DNA of 64,000 nt from Thermoanaerobaculia bacterium (lineage in GTDB: Bacteria > Acidobacteriota > Thermoanaerobaculia > UBA5066), in assembly GCA_022071945.1 (NCBI GenBank), contig JAJVIN010000003.1, positions 50,328-114,327 of the forward strand, given 5' to 3'. Shown here in pieces: positions 17,069-26,610 of the stretch; position 1 is the first letter of the stretch; each line of letters opens with the position of its first letter. The translations under genes were made by a program, and so were the position numbers. The notes below the pieces were generated by a model that had not been told where the DNA came from, did not search any database, and was given only the letters and a program-made list of their open reading frames with translations.

Positions 17069-19480
17069 ATGCCTCGCGAGTCTCCGCCTCCCGCGCGCCG
17101 GACTCAGCCGAGGGGCCCGGCCGAACCCCGAGACGGTTCTCCCGCCGGGACCCTCCAGGCGGGCCTCGTTCTCGCCGGCCGTTACCAGATCGTTCGGTAC
17201 CTCGGGCGCGGCGGGATGGGGGAGGTCTACCAGGCGCTTGATCACGATCTGGAGGGGGACGTGGCCTTGAAGGTCGTCAGGCCCGCCCTCGCCAGCGACT
17301 GGGTGATGATGGAGCGCTTCCGCAGGGAGATTCAGCTTTCCCGGCGAGTCACTCACCCCAACGTCTGCCGGATCTTCGACCTCGGCCGCCACCAGGACGA
17401 GGAGCGGGACGTGACCTTCTTGACGATGGAGCTCTTGCCGGGCGAGACCCTCGAACAGAAGCTCGTGCGGGAGGGCCGGATGCCCGTCACGGAGGCCCTT
17501 CCGCTCATCCGTCAGATGGCCGAGGGACTCGGAGCCGCTCATGCGGCGGGGGTCATTCACCGGGACTTCAAGGCTTCGAACGTCCTACTCGTTTCGGGAA
17601 AGGACGGTCCGCGCGCCAGCGGAGGCTGGAGCGCCACGGGAGGGTGGCGCGCCACCAAAGGCTGGCGCGCCACCGAAGGCTGGCGCGCCGTCGTGACGGA
17701 TTTCGGCCTGGCCGGCAGCCTCGAGGATCCCGACCACCTGCCCGGCCTCTATTCGAGCAGCGATGTGGTGGGAACGGCCGCCTACGTCGCCCCCGAACGT
17801 CTGTCCGGAGGGCCAGCCAGCCCCTCGTCGGATGTCTACTCCCTCGGAGTCGTCATCTACGAGATGCTCACCGGAGCGCGTCCGCACGCTGGAGAGACGC
17901 CCATCGAGTTCATGGTGAACAGCGTGAGCGCCCCGCCCATCGCCCCGAGACAGGTGAACCCCGACCTCCCTGTCGCCTGCGAGGCGGTGATCCTCCGGTG
18001 CCTCTCGCGTGAGCCCCAGGATCGATTCGCGTCGGCTCGCGACGTCGCCCAGGCGCTGGAGGAGGCCTCGGGCGCAAGACCCCTCGACGGGCTCGAGGAA
18101 CATGCGCCAGGAGCGGATCCAGACCTCGAAAAGGGCCTTTCACGGCGCCGGTGGCTGGCTCTGGCCGGGACGGGAGCAGTGGCCCTCGCGATCCTGGTGG
18201 CTGCCTTCGCTCGCCTCGATTCCGGAAGCGGACCCGAGACACACGCCGGACGGCGCTCGATCGCCGTTCTCGGCTTCAGGAACCTGGCCGGCAGGGAGGA
18301 GACAGGCTGGCTGTCGCCGGCGCTCGACGAGCTCCTCCGGGCGGCCCTTTCGGACGGCCGGACTTTCCGGACGATCCCGCTGGAAAACGTCCACAGGATG
18401 AAAGCAGAGCTGGGTCTTGGCGAATCGGAGACCCTCAGCCGGGCAACTCTCAGCCGGGTCCGAGCGAACCTGTCAGCTGATCTCGTCGTCCTGGGTTCGT
18501 ACCTGGTCTTGGGCGATGGACCGGCGAGCCCGCTGCGTGTGGACATCAGCCTCCAGGACACAGCGTCGGGAGAGACTCTTCTCACGCTGACCGAGAACAG
18601 GAGCATCGCGTCGCTCGTGAGCCTCGGCCATGATGTTTCCAGCCGGCTGCGCACGCACTTGGGAGTGAGCGGCGAACCGGAGGGAGGCTGGAAGGCCCTC
18701 AGGGCCGCACTCCCCACGACGCCGCGAGCCGCCCGCCTCTACTCGGAGGGGCTCCTTTGCCTCCGGAGCTTCGCGCTCGATCGGGCTCGAGAGCTCTTTC
18801 AGAAGAGCCTCGTCCTCGATCCCTCTCACGCACGAACGCACGCGGCCCTTGCCCAGACTCTGGCCGCCCTCGGCCTGCCGGGCGAGGCTGAGCTCGAGAC
18901 CCACCGGGCCCTCGCGTCCGCTCGGCCCCTGTCGCGCGTGGACCAGCTCTTGATCGAGGCGAGCGTCCACGAGTCGTCGGGCCGGTGGGACCAAGCCATC
19001 GAGCCCTATCAGGTGCTTTTCGGGTTCTTCCCGGATGACGTCGATCACGGGCTCCGCCTGGCCCGCGCGCAGACTCTGGGTGGGGACATGGAAAGCGCCA
19101 GAAGAACCACCTCGCTCTTGCGGGCGCTTCCTCCACCGGCCTCGGGTGACCCGCGGATCGACCTCGCCGAGGCCGCCATCGCCGAAGCGTCCGGAGACTG
19201 TGACCGGGCGCTCGATCTCTTCGAGTCCGCGGCAAGAAAGAGCAGGGCCACAGAGGCGAAGCTCATCGTGGCGTCGAGTCTCCTCGGAAAGGCCCGCTGT
19301 CTCGGGCGGCTCCGGCAGCACGGCCTAGCCGAGAACCTGATCCGGCAAGTCCTGGTCATCTGTCAGGAGCTCAGCGGCACGACCGGAGGCTGGCAAGCGG
19401 CACGAGTCAGGGCCGAGGCCGTTCTGGAAGAGAACCGCCTCTCGAAAGACCGAAAAGACCCGGCTCGCCCCGGCAGGTGA
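17069..19480 (+). CDS. Ser/Thr protein kinase, shorter paralogue with minisatellite insert
   Basis: An 803-residue relative of the kinase at 11326, sharing near-identical blocks such as MMERFRREIQLSRRVTHPNV. The order is glycine loop LGRGGMGEVY (from residue 45), HRDFK, DFG, a transmembrane helix near 363-381, the FlgO-like domain (SIAVLGFRNLAG), and a short TPR-like stretch; the long C-terminal TPR array of the paralogue is missing. Between the catalytic loop and DFG the paralogue has about two residues where this protein has some 22 extra residues rich in GGW, GWRAT and KGWRA, encoded by an 18-bp DNA repeat. That loop lies at the active-site edge, so activity may be altered. The start ATG 17069 has a strong Shine-Dalgarno sequence. 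Confidence 0.87.
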   Translation: MPRESPPPARRTQPRGPAEPRDGSPAGTLQAGLVLAGRYQIVRYLGRGGMGEVYQALDHDLEGDVALKVVRPALASDWVMMERFRREIQLSRRVTHPNVCRIFDLGRHQDEERDVTFLTMELLPGETLEQKLVREGRMPVTEALPLIRQMAEGLGAAHAAGVIHRDFKASNVLLVSGKDGPRASGGWSATGGWRATKGWRATEGWRAVVTDFGLAGSLEDPDHLPGLYSSSDVVGTAAYVAPERLSGGPASPSSDVYSLGVVIYEMLTGARPHAGETPIEFMVNSVSAPPIAPRQVNPDLPVACEAVILRCLSREPQDRFASARDVAQALEEASGARPLDGLEEHAPGADPDLEKGLSRRRWLALAGTGAVALAILVAAFARLDSGSGPETHAGRRSIAVLGFRNLAGREETGWLSPALDELLRAALSDGRTFRTIPLENVHRMKAELGLGESETLSRATLSRVRANLSADLVVLGSYLVLGDGPASPLRVDISLQDTASGETLLTLTENRSIASLVSLGHDVSSRLRTHLGVSGEPEGGWKALRAALPTTPRAARLYSEGLLCLRSFALDRARELFQKSLVLDPSHARTHAALAQTLAALGLPGEAELETHRALASARPLSRVDQLLIEASVHESSGRWDQAIEPYQVLFGFFPDDVDHGLRLARAQTLGGDMESARRTTSLLRALPPPASGDPRIDLAEAAIAEASGDCDRALDLFESAARKSRATEAKLIVASSLLGKARCLGRLRQHGLAENLIRQVLVICQELSGTTGGWQAARVRAEAVLEENRLSKDRKDPARPGR
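17610..17689 (+). repeat. 18-bp minisatellite inside kinase 2 (about 4.4 copies)
   Basis: Units start at 17610, 17628, 17646 and 17664, with a partial fifth at 17682. The last two complete units are GGCGCGCCACCAAAGGCT and GGCGCGCCACCGAAGGCT; the first two are diverged. Each unit starts at codon position 2, one frame away from the copy in lhr, so the similarity is at the DNA level. Confidence 0.85.
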
Positions 19481-19539
19481 AACACCGGGCCATTCACCTG
19501 ATGGGCACGCCGGGCCAGGAGTGCTAGATTGCTGATGGC

Positions 19540-20775
19540 ATGGCCCCGAATCCCACCGAGCTGACTCGCCTCTTCTTCTTGGCGGTTCCCCGCTTCGAGT
19601 TTCGAGGCGTTCTCGGTTCCGGCGGGATGGGGACGGTCTTCGAAGCCTGGGATCTCGACCTCGACTCGGAGGTGGCGATCAAGGTCGTTTCCGAGCTGAG
19701 CACGCGTCCGGAAGAGAGAGCCGAGGTCCTCAGGAGGCTGAAGAACGAGGTCCTCATCAACCGCCGCCTCAAGCATCAGGCAATCGCGCGCACGTTCGAT
19801 TACGGAGAGGCCTCGGGACTCCCCTACATCACGATGGAGCTGATTCACGGCACGGACCTGAAGCGGCTCCTGGGAGGGGCTCCCCTCAGCGTCGCCGAGG
19901 CGCTCGCGATGATCCGGCAGGTAGCGGAAGCGTGCGCCGCCGCTCATGCGGCCGGCGTCGTCCACCGCGACATCAAGCCAGAAAACGTCATGGTCCAGCC
20001 CGACGGCCGCGTGGCTGTCCTCGACTTCGGGCTCGCCTTTTCCGCCGAGCAGGGCAGGGTCACGCCGCGCGGGATCGCGGTTGGGACCCCCGTCTACATG
20101 TCGCCAGAACAGCTGAAGGGCGAACCCACGGACGCCAGGACAGACGTCTACGCGCTGGGCGTCGTCTTCTTCGAGCTCTTGACCGGCAGGCCGCCCTTTT
20201 CCACCGGCAAGGTGGCCGATATCGCCTTCCAGCACATGCACGCGCCGCCGGACCTCTCTCTCCTTTCGGATCGCGGGGCTTCCGCTTCGATCATCGACCT
20301 CATTGGAAGGTGTCTCGAGAAGTCCCCAGAGAGGCGTCCCGTGAACGCGGGGGACTTTCTCTCGAAGCTGGATTTGCCCGAGGCCATCGAGGTCGAGGAA
20401 CCCGTCAAGCGCCGCCGCCGGGTGCTGATCGTGGACGACGACCCCCTCATCCGCGGCGTTCTTTCGACCCTCGTCGGCAGGCTGGGCGCCGAAGTCATTC
20501 AATCTGAGAACGGCGAGGATGCCCTCTCGGTTTTGGGCGAGACCGTTCCGGACCTGATCCTGCTCGACCTCGTCATGCCCGCCATGGACGGCTTCGACAC
20601 GCTCTGCGTCCTGAGATCGATGCCCAGGGTCTCGCGGACGCCTGTCGTGCTCGTCTCGGCCCATGACGACCGGCAGAACCGGGCGTTCGGAAAGAACATC
20701 GGAGCGAACGGATTCCTCGAGAAACCCCTCGATCTGCCCAAGGTGAAGCGGGTGATCGAGCAGTGGCTCGCCTAG
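19540..20775 (+). CDS. Ser/Thr kinase-receiver domain fusion
   Basis: A 411-residue cytosolic protein with a Hanks kinase domain (residues ~18-290: glycine loop LGSGGMGTVF, VAIKVV, VVHRDIKPEN, LDFGLAF, SPEQ) fused to a CheY-like receiver (residues ~300-411: LIVDDDP acidic pair, phospho-acceptor Asp in LILLDLVMPAMDG, conserved Lys in FLEKPLD). No transmembrane segment is visible. Such a fusion joins eukaryotic-type phosphorylation to a two-component phosphorelay: the receiver could gate the kinase, or the kinase could modulate the receiver. It is convergent with a hybrid histidine kinase that ends in an Hpt domain, 13 bp away, which is a plausible phosphodonor. A second protein of the same design is at 53993. 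Confidence 0.88.
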   Translation: MAPNPTELTRLFFLAVPRFEFRGVLGSGGMGTVFEAWDLDLDSEVAIKVVSELSTRPEERAEVLRRLKNEVLINRRLKHQAIARTFDYGEASGLPYITMELIHGTDLKRLLGGAPLSVAEALAMIRQVAEACAAAHAAGVVHRDIKPENVMVQPDGRVAVLDFGLAFSAEQGRVTPRGIAVGTPVYMSPEQLKGEPTDARTDVYALGVVFFELLTGRPPFSTGKVADIAFQHMHAPPDLSLLSDRGASASIIDLIGRCLEKSPERRPVNAGDFLSKLDLPEAIEVEEPVKRRRRVLIVDDDPLIRGVLSTLVGRLGAEVIQSENGEDALSVLGETVPDLILLDLVMPAMDGFDTLCVLRSMPRVSRTPVVLVSAHDDRQNRAFGKNIGANGFLEKPLDLPKVKRVIEQWLA

Positions 20776-20788
20776 CTTCCGAGCTGAC

Positions 20789-23700
20789 TCAACCGGGTCC
20801 GAGACGAGAGCGCGCGGCCTCGGGGGCAGCCCGTGCCGGTTGTTCCCTGTCCTCTCCGGAGGCACGGAGAGCCTGAACCGCGCGGGTGGCGGCCTTCTGA
20901 AAAGGCGCCTCCTCGCTCGCGAGCTTCAACAGGAGCCCCCTGGCCCCTTCCACGTTCCCGCTCTTGCACTCTCGTTCGATTGCGAGCGACAGGCTCGCGA
21001 TCCTCTCCGCTCCAAAGGTCCCCGCGGTGCCCCTGAGCTGGTGAGCCGCGCGAGAGGCGGCCTGGGCATCTCCCTTCGACAGAGCCGTCGAGAGCGACTG
21101 GACCCGGGCCGGGAGTTCGGCCAGAAACGCTTCGAGGAGCGCAATCGCGGTCTCCGTCTCGGAAGGTCCGAACGAATCCACGAGCCGCGTGACAGCTCCC
21201 TCGTCGAAGACCTTTGGACCCGCTTCCCGCCCCGTGGCCGGTTCCGCCGGCTCTGCCGCCTTCGCGTCGCGTTCCGAGCTCGGAGTCTTCGAACTCATGT
21301 CCACATCGAGCCATGTGGCGAGGACCCGGTCCAGCTCTTCGAACCGAAGGGGCTTCCCGAGATACTCGTCCATGCCAGCCGCCAGACACTGTTCGCGGTC
21401 CTCGCGGGAGGCGTGGGCCGTCAGGGCGACGATGGGGGTCTTTTTCCCCTCGAGATTTCGCGAGCGGATGGCGCGAGTCGCGGCCAGGCCATCCATCCCT
21501 GGCATCTGGATATCCATGAGCACGAGATCGAACCTCGCCTTCGCGATCGCCTCCACGGCCTCCTGCCCGTTGGCGACGACCTCGACAGTGGCTCCCCTCT
21601 TATTCAGGAGCCGCTCGATGAGCTTCTGGTTGATGGGGTTGTCCTCCGCGACCAGGATCCTCGTCCCTTCCCGGAGCCGCAGCTGAGAGTGCAGAGCCCC
21701 TTCGGGAGTCCAGGTCTTGCCGGCGAGGTACGACCCGAGGCACTCGTAAAGCTGACGCTCACGGACGGGCTTGCGCAGAACGGCCCGCGCCGGGAAGGGG
21801 TCCTCGAGCTTTCGCGGGCGCAGAAGCACCACGGGCCGTCCCAGATGCGAGAGGCGCTCGACCTCATCCAGTCGGACGCTCCAGGAAAACCCGGTCTCGA
21901 CGAGAACGATCTGGGCGTCCTCCCCGGGGTCCTCGCGAACGGAAATTCCCCACGCGGAAAGGAGCCGGGAGAGCGGTTCCCGGCGCCGCGGTGACGTCAG
22001 CAGGAGGACGGAGCCGCCAAGAGGGGGAAACTCTCGCTTCTCTCCCGGGGCTTTCATCGGGAGCTCGAGAGTGAACGTGGACCCTCTCCCCGGCGCGCTC
22101 TCCGCGCCGAGGCTGCCGCCCAAGATCACCGCAAGGCGCCTCGAGATCGGCAATCCGAGCCCCGTGCCTCCGAATCTCCGGGAGATCGATGAATCGGCCT
22201 GGACGAATGGCTCGAATATGCGCTCGGTCTGAGACGGCTCGATCCCGATCCCGCTGTCGGCGACCGAGAACCTGATCGCGGACCCATCCTTGGCCTCTCC
22301 GGCCCAGAGCGTGACCGTTCCGGCGTTCGTGAACTTCACGGCATTCCCAAGGAGGTTGACCAGGATCTGCCGCAGGTGCCGGCCGTCAATCGTGACGCGA
22401 GCCGGGAGCGCGGGATCGATCTCGTGAAGCAGGTCGAGCTCTTTCTCTTCCGCCGCCGCGGCGACCACATCGAGGCACTCGTGCACGAGCTCCTCGAGAT
22501 CAACTTCCCGCTCCTCGGTTTCGATGAGTCCCGCTTCGATTTTCGAGAAGTCGAGAACGTCGCTGATGACATCGAGCTGCGCATGAGCGGAGGTCTGGAG
22601 GGCCTCGAGATACTCTCGCTGCTCGGCCGTCAGGGGCGTTCCCATCAAGAGCTCGGCCATTCCCAGAACGCCGTTGAGCGGGGTGCGAATCTCGTGGCTC
22701 ATCCGGGCGACGAACTGACTCTTCTCCTGGCTCGCGAGCTCGGCACGCGTGCGGGCGGCATCGAGCTCTCTGGTCCGAAGCTCGACTTGCCGGGTCAGCT
22801 CCTCCTGGGTGCGACGTTCCCTGGCCAGGCGCCGCTGAACGGCCCCGCCGGCCAAGACCAGGATGGCCAGGACGATCCCGCCCCGGAACTCCCAGGTCTT
22901 CCACAGCACCGGAGACAGGGTGAGGACGAGAGAAGCGGACGAGGAGGTCCCCTCGCCGTTCGTCGCTTCGACCCGGAAGGTGAGACGCCCCGGGGGAACC
23001 GAGTTGTAGTAGGCGACCCTCCTGGCCCCGGCGTTCACCCAGCCTGAGTCCAGCCCCTCGAGCTGGTAGCCGTATCGCACGGCGCGAGGAGACCGCAGGC
23101 AGATCCCCGAGTAGTGGATCTCGAGCCTGTCGGTTCCACGAGGCAACTCCACGCCTCCGGCTCTGATGTCGACCGCAACTCCATCGGCAACCGCTCTTTC
23201 GATGTGAACGAATGGAGGAACTCCCGCGCTCTTGATCTGCTTCGGATCGACGACCGCCAGGCCACGACTCGTCGAGAACCACAGCCTCCCATCCCGGCTC
23301 TTGTAGGGACCATTGGAAGGAGCCGAGCACTGGGGGCTCGGGAGGCCTTCCTCCCGGCCGAACCGGCGCAAGAACGAGGGCATCGCCCCGTTCTCCGCCT
23401 CAAGCAGCCCGACGGGCAGCCTCAGAACGCCGATCGCCGTCCCGATCCAGAGAAGCCCGTCCGCATCCTCGTGAAGCTGGGCGATGTTCTCGGTGGGGAG
23501 ACCGCTTTTCGCCGTCCAGGAGACGACGCGCTTTTCCGCGCGCCGCGACAGGCCCCCGTTTGTCCCGATCCAGAGCGATTTCCTGCCCTGGTGAAGGGAG
23601 AGGACCACATCGCTCGGGAGTCCATCCGCACCGGTGAGCCGCTCGACACCCCCGCCTTCCCGGAGGAAGAAAAGCCCGCTCCCTTCGGTCCCAGCGAGGA

Positions 23701-25135
23701 GAGCCCCATCCGCACCCTCGGCCAGCGCCAACACTGAAACGGCCGGAACCCTGGCGTCCCGCACGAACCTCGACGAGGTCCCCTCGACCAGCCGGGCCAG
23801 GCCGTCCGAGGTACCCGCCCAGACGGTCTGAGAGGAATCGATGAAGAGGGAACGGACCACGAGGTGAGGGAGCCCGTCCTCGGTGGTGAACCTCCTGAAT
23901 CCCTTTCCCGTGAACGCCAGGACTCCGCCTCCCGCCGAGGCGATCCAGATCGTCCCGTCGCGGGCGGCGGCGACGGCGCGGTAACCCGTCGGCCCCGCCT
24001 GTCCCGGAACGGGGACCGTCGTGAACGTCTTCCCGTCGCCCCGGGAAAGCCCCCCGAGGGTCGCGACCCACATGTCGCCCGGGGATGACTCGACGACCGA
24101 GTAGACGTACCGGGCAGCGAGACCGTCGTTCTGGGTGATGGGGAAAAAATCGCCGTCTCTCAAGCAGTAGACCGAACCGGGGCCTCCGGCCCAGAGATTC
24201 CCTTGCAGGTCCTCGAGGATGGTCGAAATGAAATCGAGGGGCGCCCCCGTGGATCCGCCGTGGCGTTCGAGGCGGCCGTTGACCCGGCGGATGAGGCCCT
24301 CTCCGGACGTCCCGACCCAGAGCGCGCCGTGTCCATCCTCAAAAAGCGCCACCGCCCGCCTGAGCTGTTCCTGATCCGCCGCCAAGGCTTGGGCCGGCCC
24401 GGATTCCCGGACCTGGAACACACCCGCCCCGGCAGCCGCCACCCAGACTCCCCCCGATCTGCCCGGGAAGAGCGCCTCCACGTTCCAGCGCGCGCCGCTC
24501 ATGAGCGAGGTCCAGTCGCCCCGCCTCGAGCGGTACCACAGCCCGGAGTCGCGCGTCCCGATCCAGACGTTTCCCCGCTCGTCCTCCGCGATCGAGGTCA
24601 CCCTCGGGGACGGGATAGGCAGCGAAACGGGCTCGGGAGCCTTCACCCCGCGAGCCAGGAAGACCCCCTGACCCGTGGTTCCGATCCAGACGCCCTCGGT
24701 GCCCCTGTGGAGCGCCGTCACCCTGAATCCCGAAGTTTCGGGGAGCAAGGTGAACTGGCCCTCGTGATAGACACTCACCCCGCCCCCGTTTGTCCCGATC
24801 CAGAGCGACCCCGCCGAGTCGACGGTCAGGCACCGGATGCTCCCGTTCTTGAGGCCGCTCTCCCCCGTGGGCCGCAGGATCTCGAACCGGTTGCCGTCGA
24901 ACCGGGCGAGACCATCGAACGTCCCGAGCCACAGATAGCCGTCCGGCGTCTGGGCGAGCGCATTGACGCTCTCGTTCGGCAGACCCTGCTCCACGCCCCA
25001 GGACTCCTGCGAGTACTGCCACGGAGCCCGCGAGGGGGAAAGCCCGGATGCGGGAGCCGCCAGGAGAAGGAGCCCGCAGAAGGCCACGGCACTTCTCCAT
25101 TGCCAGAGACGGTCCCCAGGAGCGCGATGCGACAT
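20789..25135 (-). CDS. hybrid histidine kinase with beta-propeller sensor, two receivers and Hpt
   Basis: A 1448-residue one-protein phosphorelay of the two-component-propeller type. A signal peptide ([16 protein letters not shown]) is followed by ~14 short repeats of the form ..DG.LWLGT..GL.R.., forming periplasmic propellers (residues ~40-690), then a Y_Y_Y domain ([12 protein letters not shown]), one transmembrane helix near 770, HisKA (phospho-His in [11 protein letters not shown]), HATPase, a degenerate receiver with Glu at the acceptor position (IVLVETG), a canonical receiver ([22 protein letters not shown]) and a C-terminal Hpt with His in [10 protein letters not shown]. This layout is common for sensing polysaccharides or other envelope ligands. 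It follows the beta-barrel gene on the same strand. Confidence 0.9.
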   Translation of the reverse strand: MSHRAPGDRLWQWRSAVAFCGLLLLAAPASGLSPSRAPWQYSQESWGVEQGLPNESVNALAQTPDGYLWLGTFDGLARFDGNRFEILRPTGESGLKNGSIRCLTVDSAGSLWIGTNGGGVSVYHEGQFTLLPETSGFRVTALHRGTEGVWIGTTGQGVFLARGVKAPEPVSLPIPSPRVTSIAEDERGNVWIGTRDSGLWYRSRRGDWTSLMSGARWNVEALFPGRSGGVWVAAAGAGVFQVRESGPAQALAADQEQLRRAVALFEDGHGALWVGTSGEGLIRRVNGRLERHGGSTGAPLDFISTILEDLQGNLWAGGPGSVYCLRDGDFFPITQNDGLAARYVYSVVESSPGDMWVATLGGLSRGDGKTFTTVPVPGQAGPTGYRAVAAARDGTIWIASAGGGVLAFTGKGFRRFTTEDGLPHLVVRSLFIDSSQTVWAGTSDGLARLVEGTSSRFVRDARVPAVSVLALAEGADGALLAGTEGSGLFFLREGGGVERLTGADGLPSDVVLSLHQGRKSLWIGTNGGLSRRAEKRVVSWTAKSGLPTENIAQLHEDADGLLWIGTAIGVLRLPVGLLEAENGAMPSFLRRFGREEGLPSPQCSAPSNGPYKSRDGRLWFSTSRGLAVVDPKQIKSAGVPPFVHIERAVADGVAVDIRAGGVELPRGTDRLEIHYSGICLRSPRAVRYGYQLEGLDSGWVNAGARRVAYYNSVPPGRLTFRVEATNGEGTSSSASLVLTLSPVLWKTWEFRGGIVLAILVLAGGAVQRRLARERRTQEELTRQVELRTRELDAARTRAELASQEKSQFVARMSHEIRTPLNGVLGMAELLMGTPLTAEQREYLEALQTSAHAQLDVISDVLDFSKIEAGLIETEEREVDLEELVHECLDVVAAAAEEKELDLLHEIDPALPARVTIDGRHLRQILVNLLGNAVKFTNAGTVTLWAGEAKDGSAIRFSVADSGIGIEPSQTERIFEPFVQADSSISRRFGGTGLGLPISRRLAVILGGSLGAESAPGRGSTFTLELPMKAPGEKREFPPLGGSVLLLTSPRRREPLSRLLSAWGISVREDPGEDAQIVLVETGFSWSVRLDEVERLSHLGRPVVLLRPRKLEDPFPARAVLRKPVRERQLYECLGSYLAGKTWTPEGALHSQLRLREGTRILVAEDNPINQKLIERLLNKRGATVEVVANGQEAVEAIAKARFDLVLMDIQMPGMDGLAATRAIRSRNLEGKKTPIVALTAHASREDREQCLAAGMDEYLGKPLRFEELDRVLATWLDVDMSSKTPSSERDAKAAEPAEPATGREAGPKVFDEGAVTRLVDSFGPSETETAIALLEAFLAELPARVQSLSTALSKGDAQAASRAAHQLRGTAGTFGAERIASLSLAIERECKSGNVEGARGLLLKLASEEAPFQKAATRAVQALRASGEDREQPARAAPEAARSRLGPG

Positions 25136-25171
25136 CGAAGGGCCCCAGTATGGCGCGCCAAGAGGCCGCCG

Positions 25172-26398
25172 TCACCAGCTGTGACGGATACCGAGCCTCA
25201 TTCGTCCCGTGTCGGGGCGCGATCCGAAGGGTCCGTGCCGCGAGCCGTACGGGATCTCCGTGCCGCACGTTGCCTGCAAGACGTCCGTCACGTTGTAGGT
25301 GAGCTCGGCCTTGACGAGACCGTCGCCGTGAGAGAGGCCTTGCATCCAGACGAGTCGCCAGCTCCCCCACTCCTCCGTCCGGCTCCAGATGCCGATCAAC
25401 GCCGGGAGAATCGCGCGGTCGAAGAGGAGGAGAGGATCGATCGGTGTTGGGCGGGCATTGGCCGCGACCGTGACGAGGAGGTTCCCGTCGCCAAAGGCCT
25501 TTTCGCCTCCCACCGTCCAGATGAGAGCGTCCTGAAGGGACGCGTCGTCCGAAAAGAGCGCGGCGAGCTCCGCCCGAAGAACGATTCCGCCGACCACCCT
25601 CGAGACCTCGAAACCGGCGGCGTCTTCCCTCGCCCAGTACCTCCGGGCCGGTACGGCGACCCCGTCGGGCCGGATCTCGGCCTGGTCCCGACGGATGTCG
25701 AGAAGAGGCGAGGGACGCGAGCCGGTCCTGCCCCAGAGCCCGATGTCCCAGTCACCCTCGGTCAGCATGAGCCGGAGGGCACCGAATCCCGTGAGCGGCG
25801 GGCTGGACTCGCCGTCCACGAGGTAGATCTCCACGCGCGTATCGGGCGATGCCACGGGCGCGTTGCGACCAGAGAGCACGGGCAGCCGGGAGGGCGTCAA
25901 CACCGGGGAAAAGACGCCATCGAATCTCAGCGCGCCCAGCTGGCCATTCAGGCGGACGCCCCAGACGGGGATCTTCTCGTCCGCGAACGGGTCGGAGAGG
26001 TCCCGGGGCAAGAACGCGTCGGCCGGGGAATAGCCGTCGGTCTTCCCCCATCCGAGCTCGAAGCGGCCAGCCGAGAGATCCATTGACGGGCTCAAGGGAA
26101 GGCGTGCCCACAGCTCGTGGAGGACGACGGGGCTGCGGCGCAGGCCGCGGCTCGCAAGGTCGAAAACGAGAGGGCCGCGCTCGTGAGACGAGATCGCCTC
26201 GAGGCGAAGGGAAGCGAGCCAGCGGAAGTCACCGGTCTTCCCCTCGGCCTTCAGATACGCCGTGTGCCACCCGATGAGCCAGGGGTCCCGCTCGGTGGAG
26301 CGGTTCACGTACCAGTAGCCCTTGCCCTCGACAAACCCGCTCAGTTTCTGTGCCTGGACCGCCGCATGAGGGCCCAAGAGTAAGAAAGCGAGGAGCAC
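25172..26398 (-). CDS. putative outer-membrane beta-barrel protein
   Basis: About 408 residues starting at GTG 26398, which has GGGGAAAGG eight bases upstream. The N-terminus LLAFLLLGPHAAVQA is a signal peptide with cleavage after AQA. The mature chain has alternating hydrophobic residues in short strands (WLASLRLEAIS, MDLSAGRFELGWGKT, LRLGIRHSW) and ends with an aromatic residue after a basic patch (RMRLGIRHSW), as outer-membrane barrels do. It was not assigned to a named family; a DUF1302-like barrel is one possibility. The start lacks the usual N-terminal basic residues, and an ATG at 26417 is out of frame, so a sequencing frameshift near the start is possible. It lies downstream of a LolA-like gene. 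Confidence 0.6.
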   Translation of the reverse strand: MLLAFLLLGPHAAVQAQKLSGFVEGKGYWYVNRSTERDPWLIGWHTAYLKAEGKTGDFRWLASLRLEAISSHERGPLVFDLASRGLRRSPVVLHELWARLPLSPSMDLSAGRFELGWGKTDGYSPADAFLPRDLSDPFADEKIPVWGVRLNGQLGALRFDGVFSPVLTPSRLPVLSGRNAPVASPDTRVEIYLVDGESSPPLTGFGALRLMLTEGDWDIGLWGRTGSRPSPLLDIRRDQAEIRPDGVAVPARRYWAREDAAGFEVSRVVGGIVLRAELAALFSDDASLQDALIWTVGGEKAFGDGNLLVTVAANARPTPIDPLLLFDRAILPALIGIWSRTEEWGSWRLVWMQGLSHGDGLVKAELTYNVTDVLQATCGTEIPYGSRHGPFGSRPDTGRMRLGIRHSW

Positions 26399-26444
26399 TC
26401 CGAAACCCTTTCCCCATCCAGCACTCGCTCGACCTTCGCCGTCT

Positions 26445-26520
26445 CCTCCCCCGCGGGGCCGGGGAGGGGACGGTGGGGGCACCCCCTCCTTGGCCCTCCT
26501 CCGCCCCGCGGGGGAGGGGA
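26445..26520. repeat. GC-rich REP-like palindromic cluster
   Basis: Three adjacent inverted repeats lie between the LolA-like and barrel genes: CCTCCCC..CGGGGAGGGG (26445-26469), GGTGGGGGCACCCCCT (26472-26487), and CCTCCGCCCCGCGGGGGAGG (26498-26517). The cores resemble those of the repeats at 51.6 kb and 56.2 kb. They could fold as terminators or be members of a dispersed REP family. Confidence 0.55.
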
Positions 26521-26610
26521 TTGCCTGTCTGGTGACGATGCGTCTACCCACGGGTTCCGGCGGGAGAAGGAGTACCAGACGGCCTTTTCGTTCGATTGCC
26601 GTTTCTGGGT

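Noticed and set aside
11326..19480. The HRDFK variant in both kinases as a sign of pseudokinases
   Set aside because: The catalytic Asp, Lys and DFG are present, and Phe for Leu in this position is tolerated in bacterial kinases.
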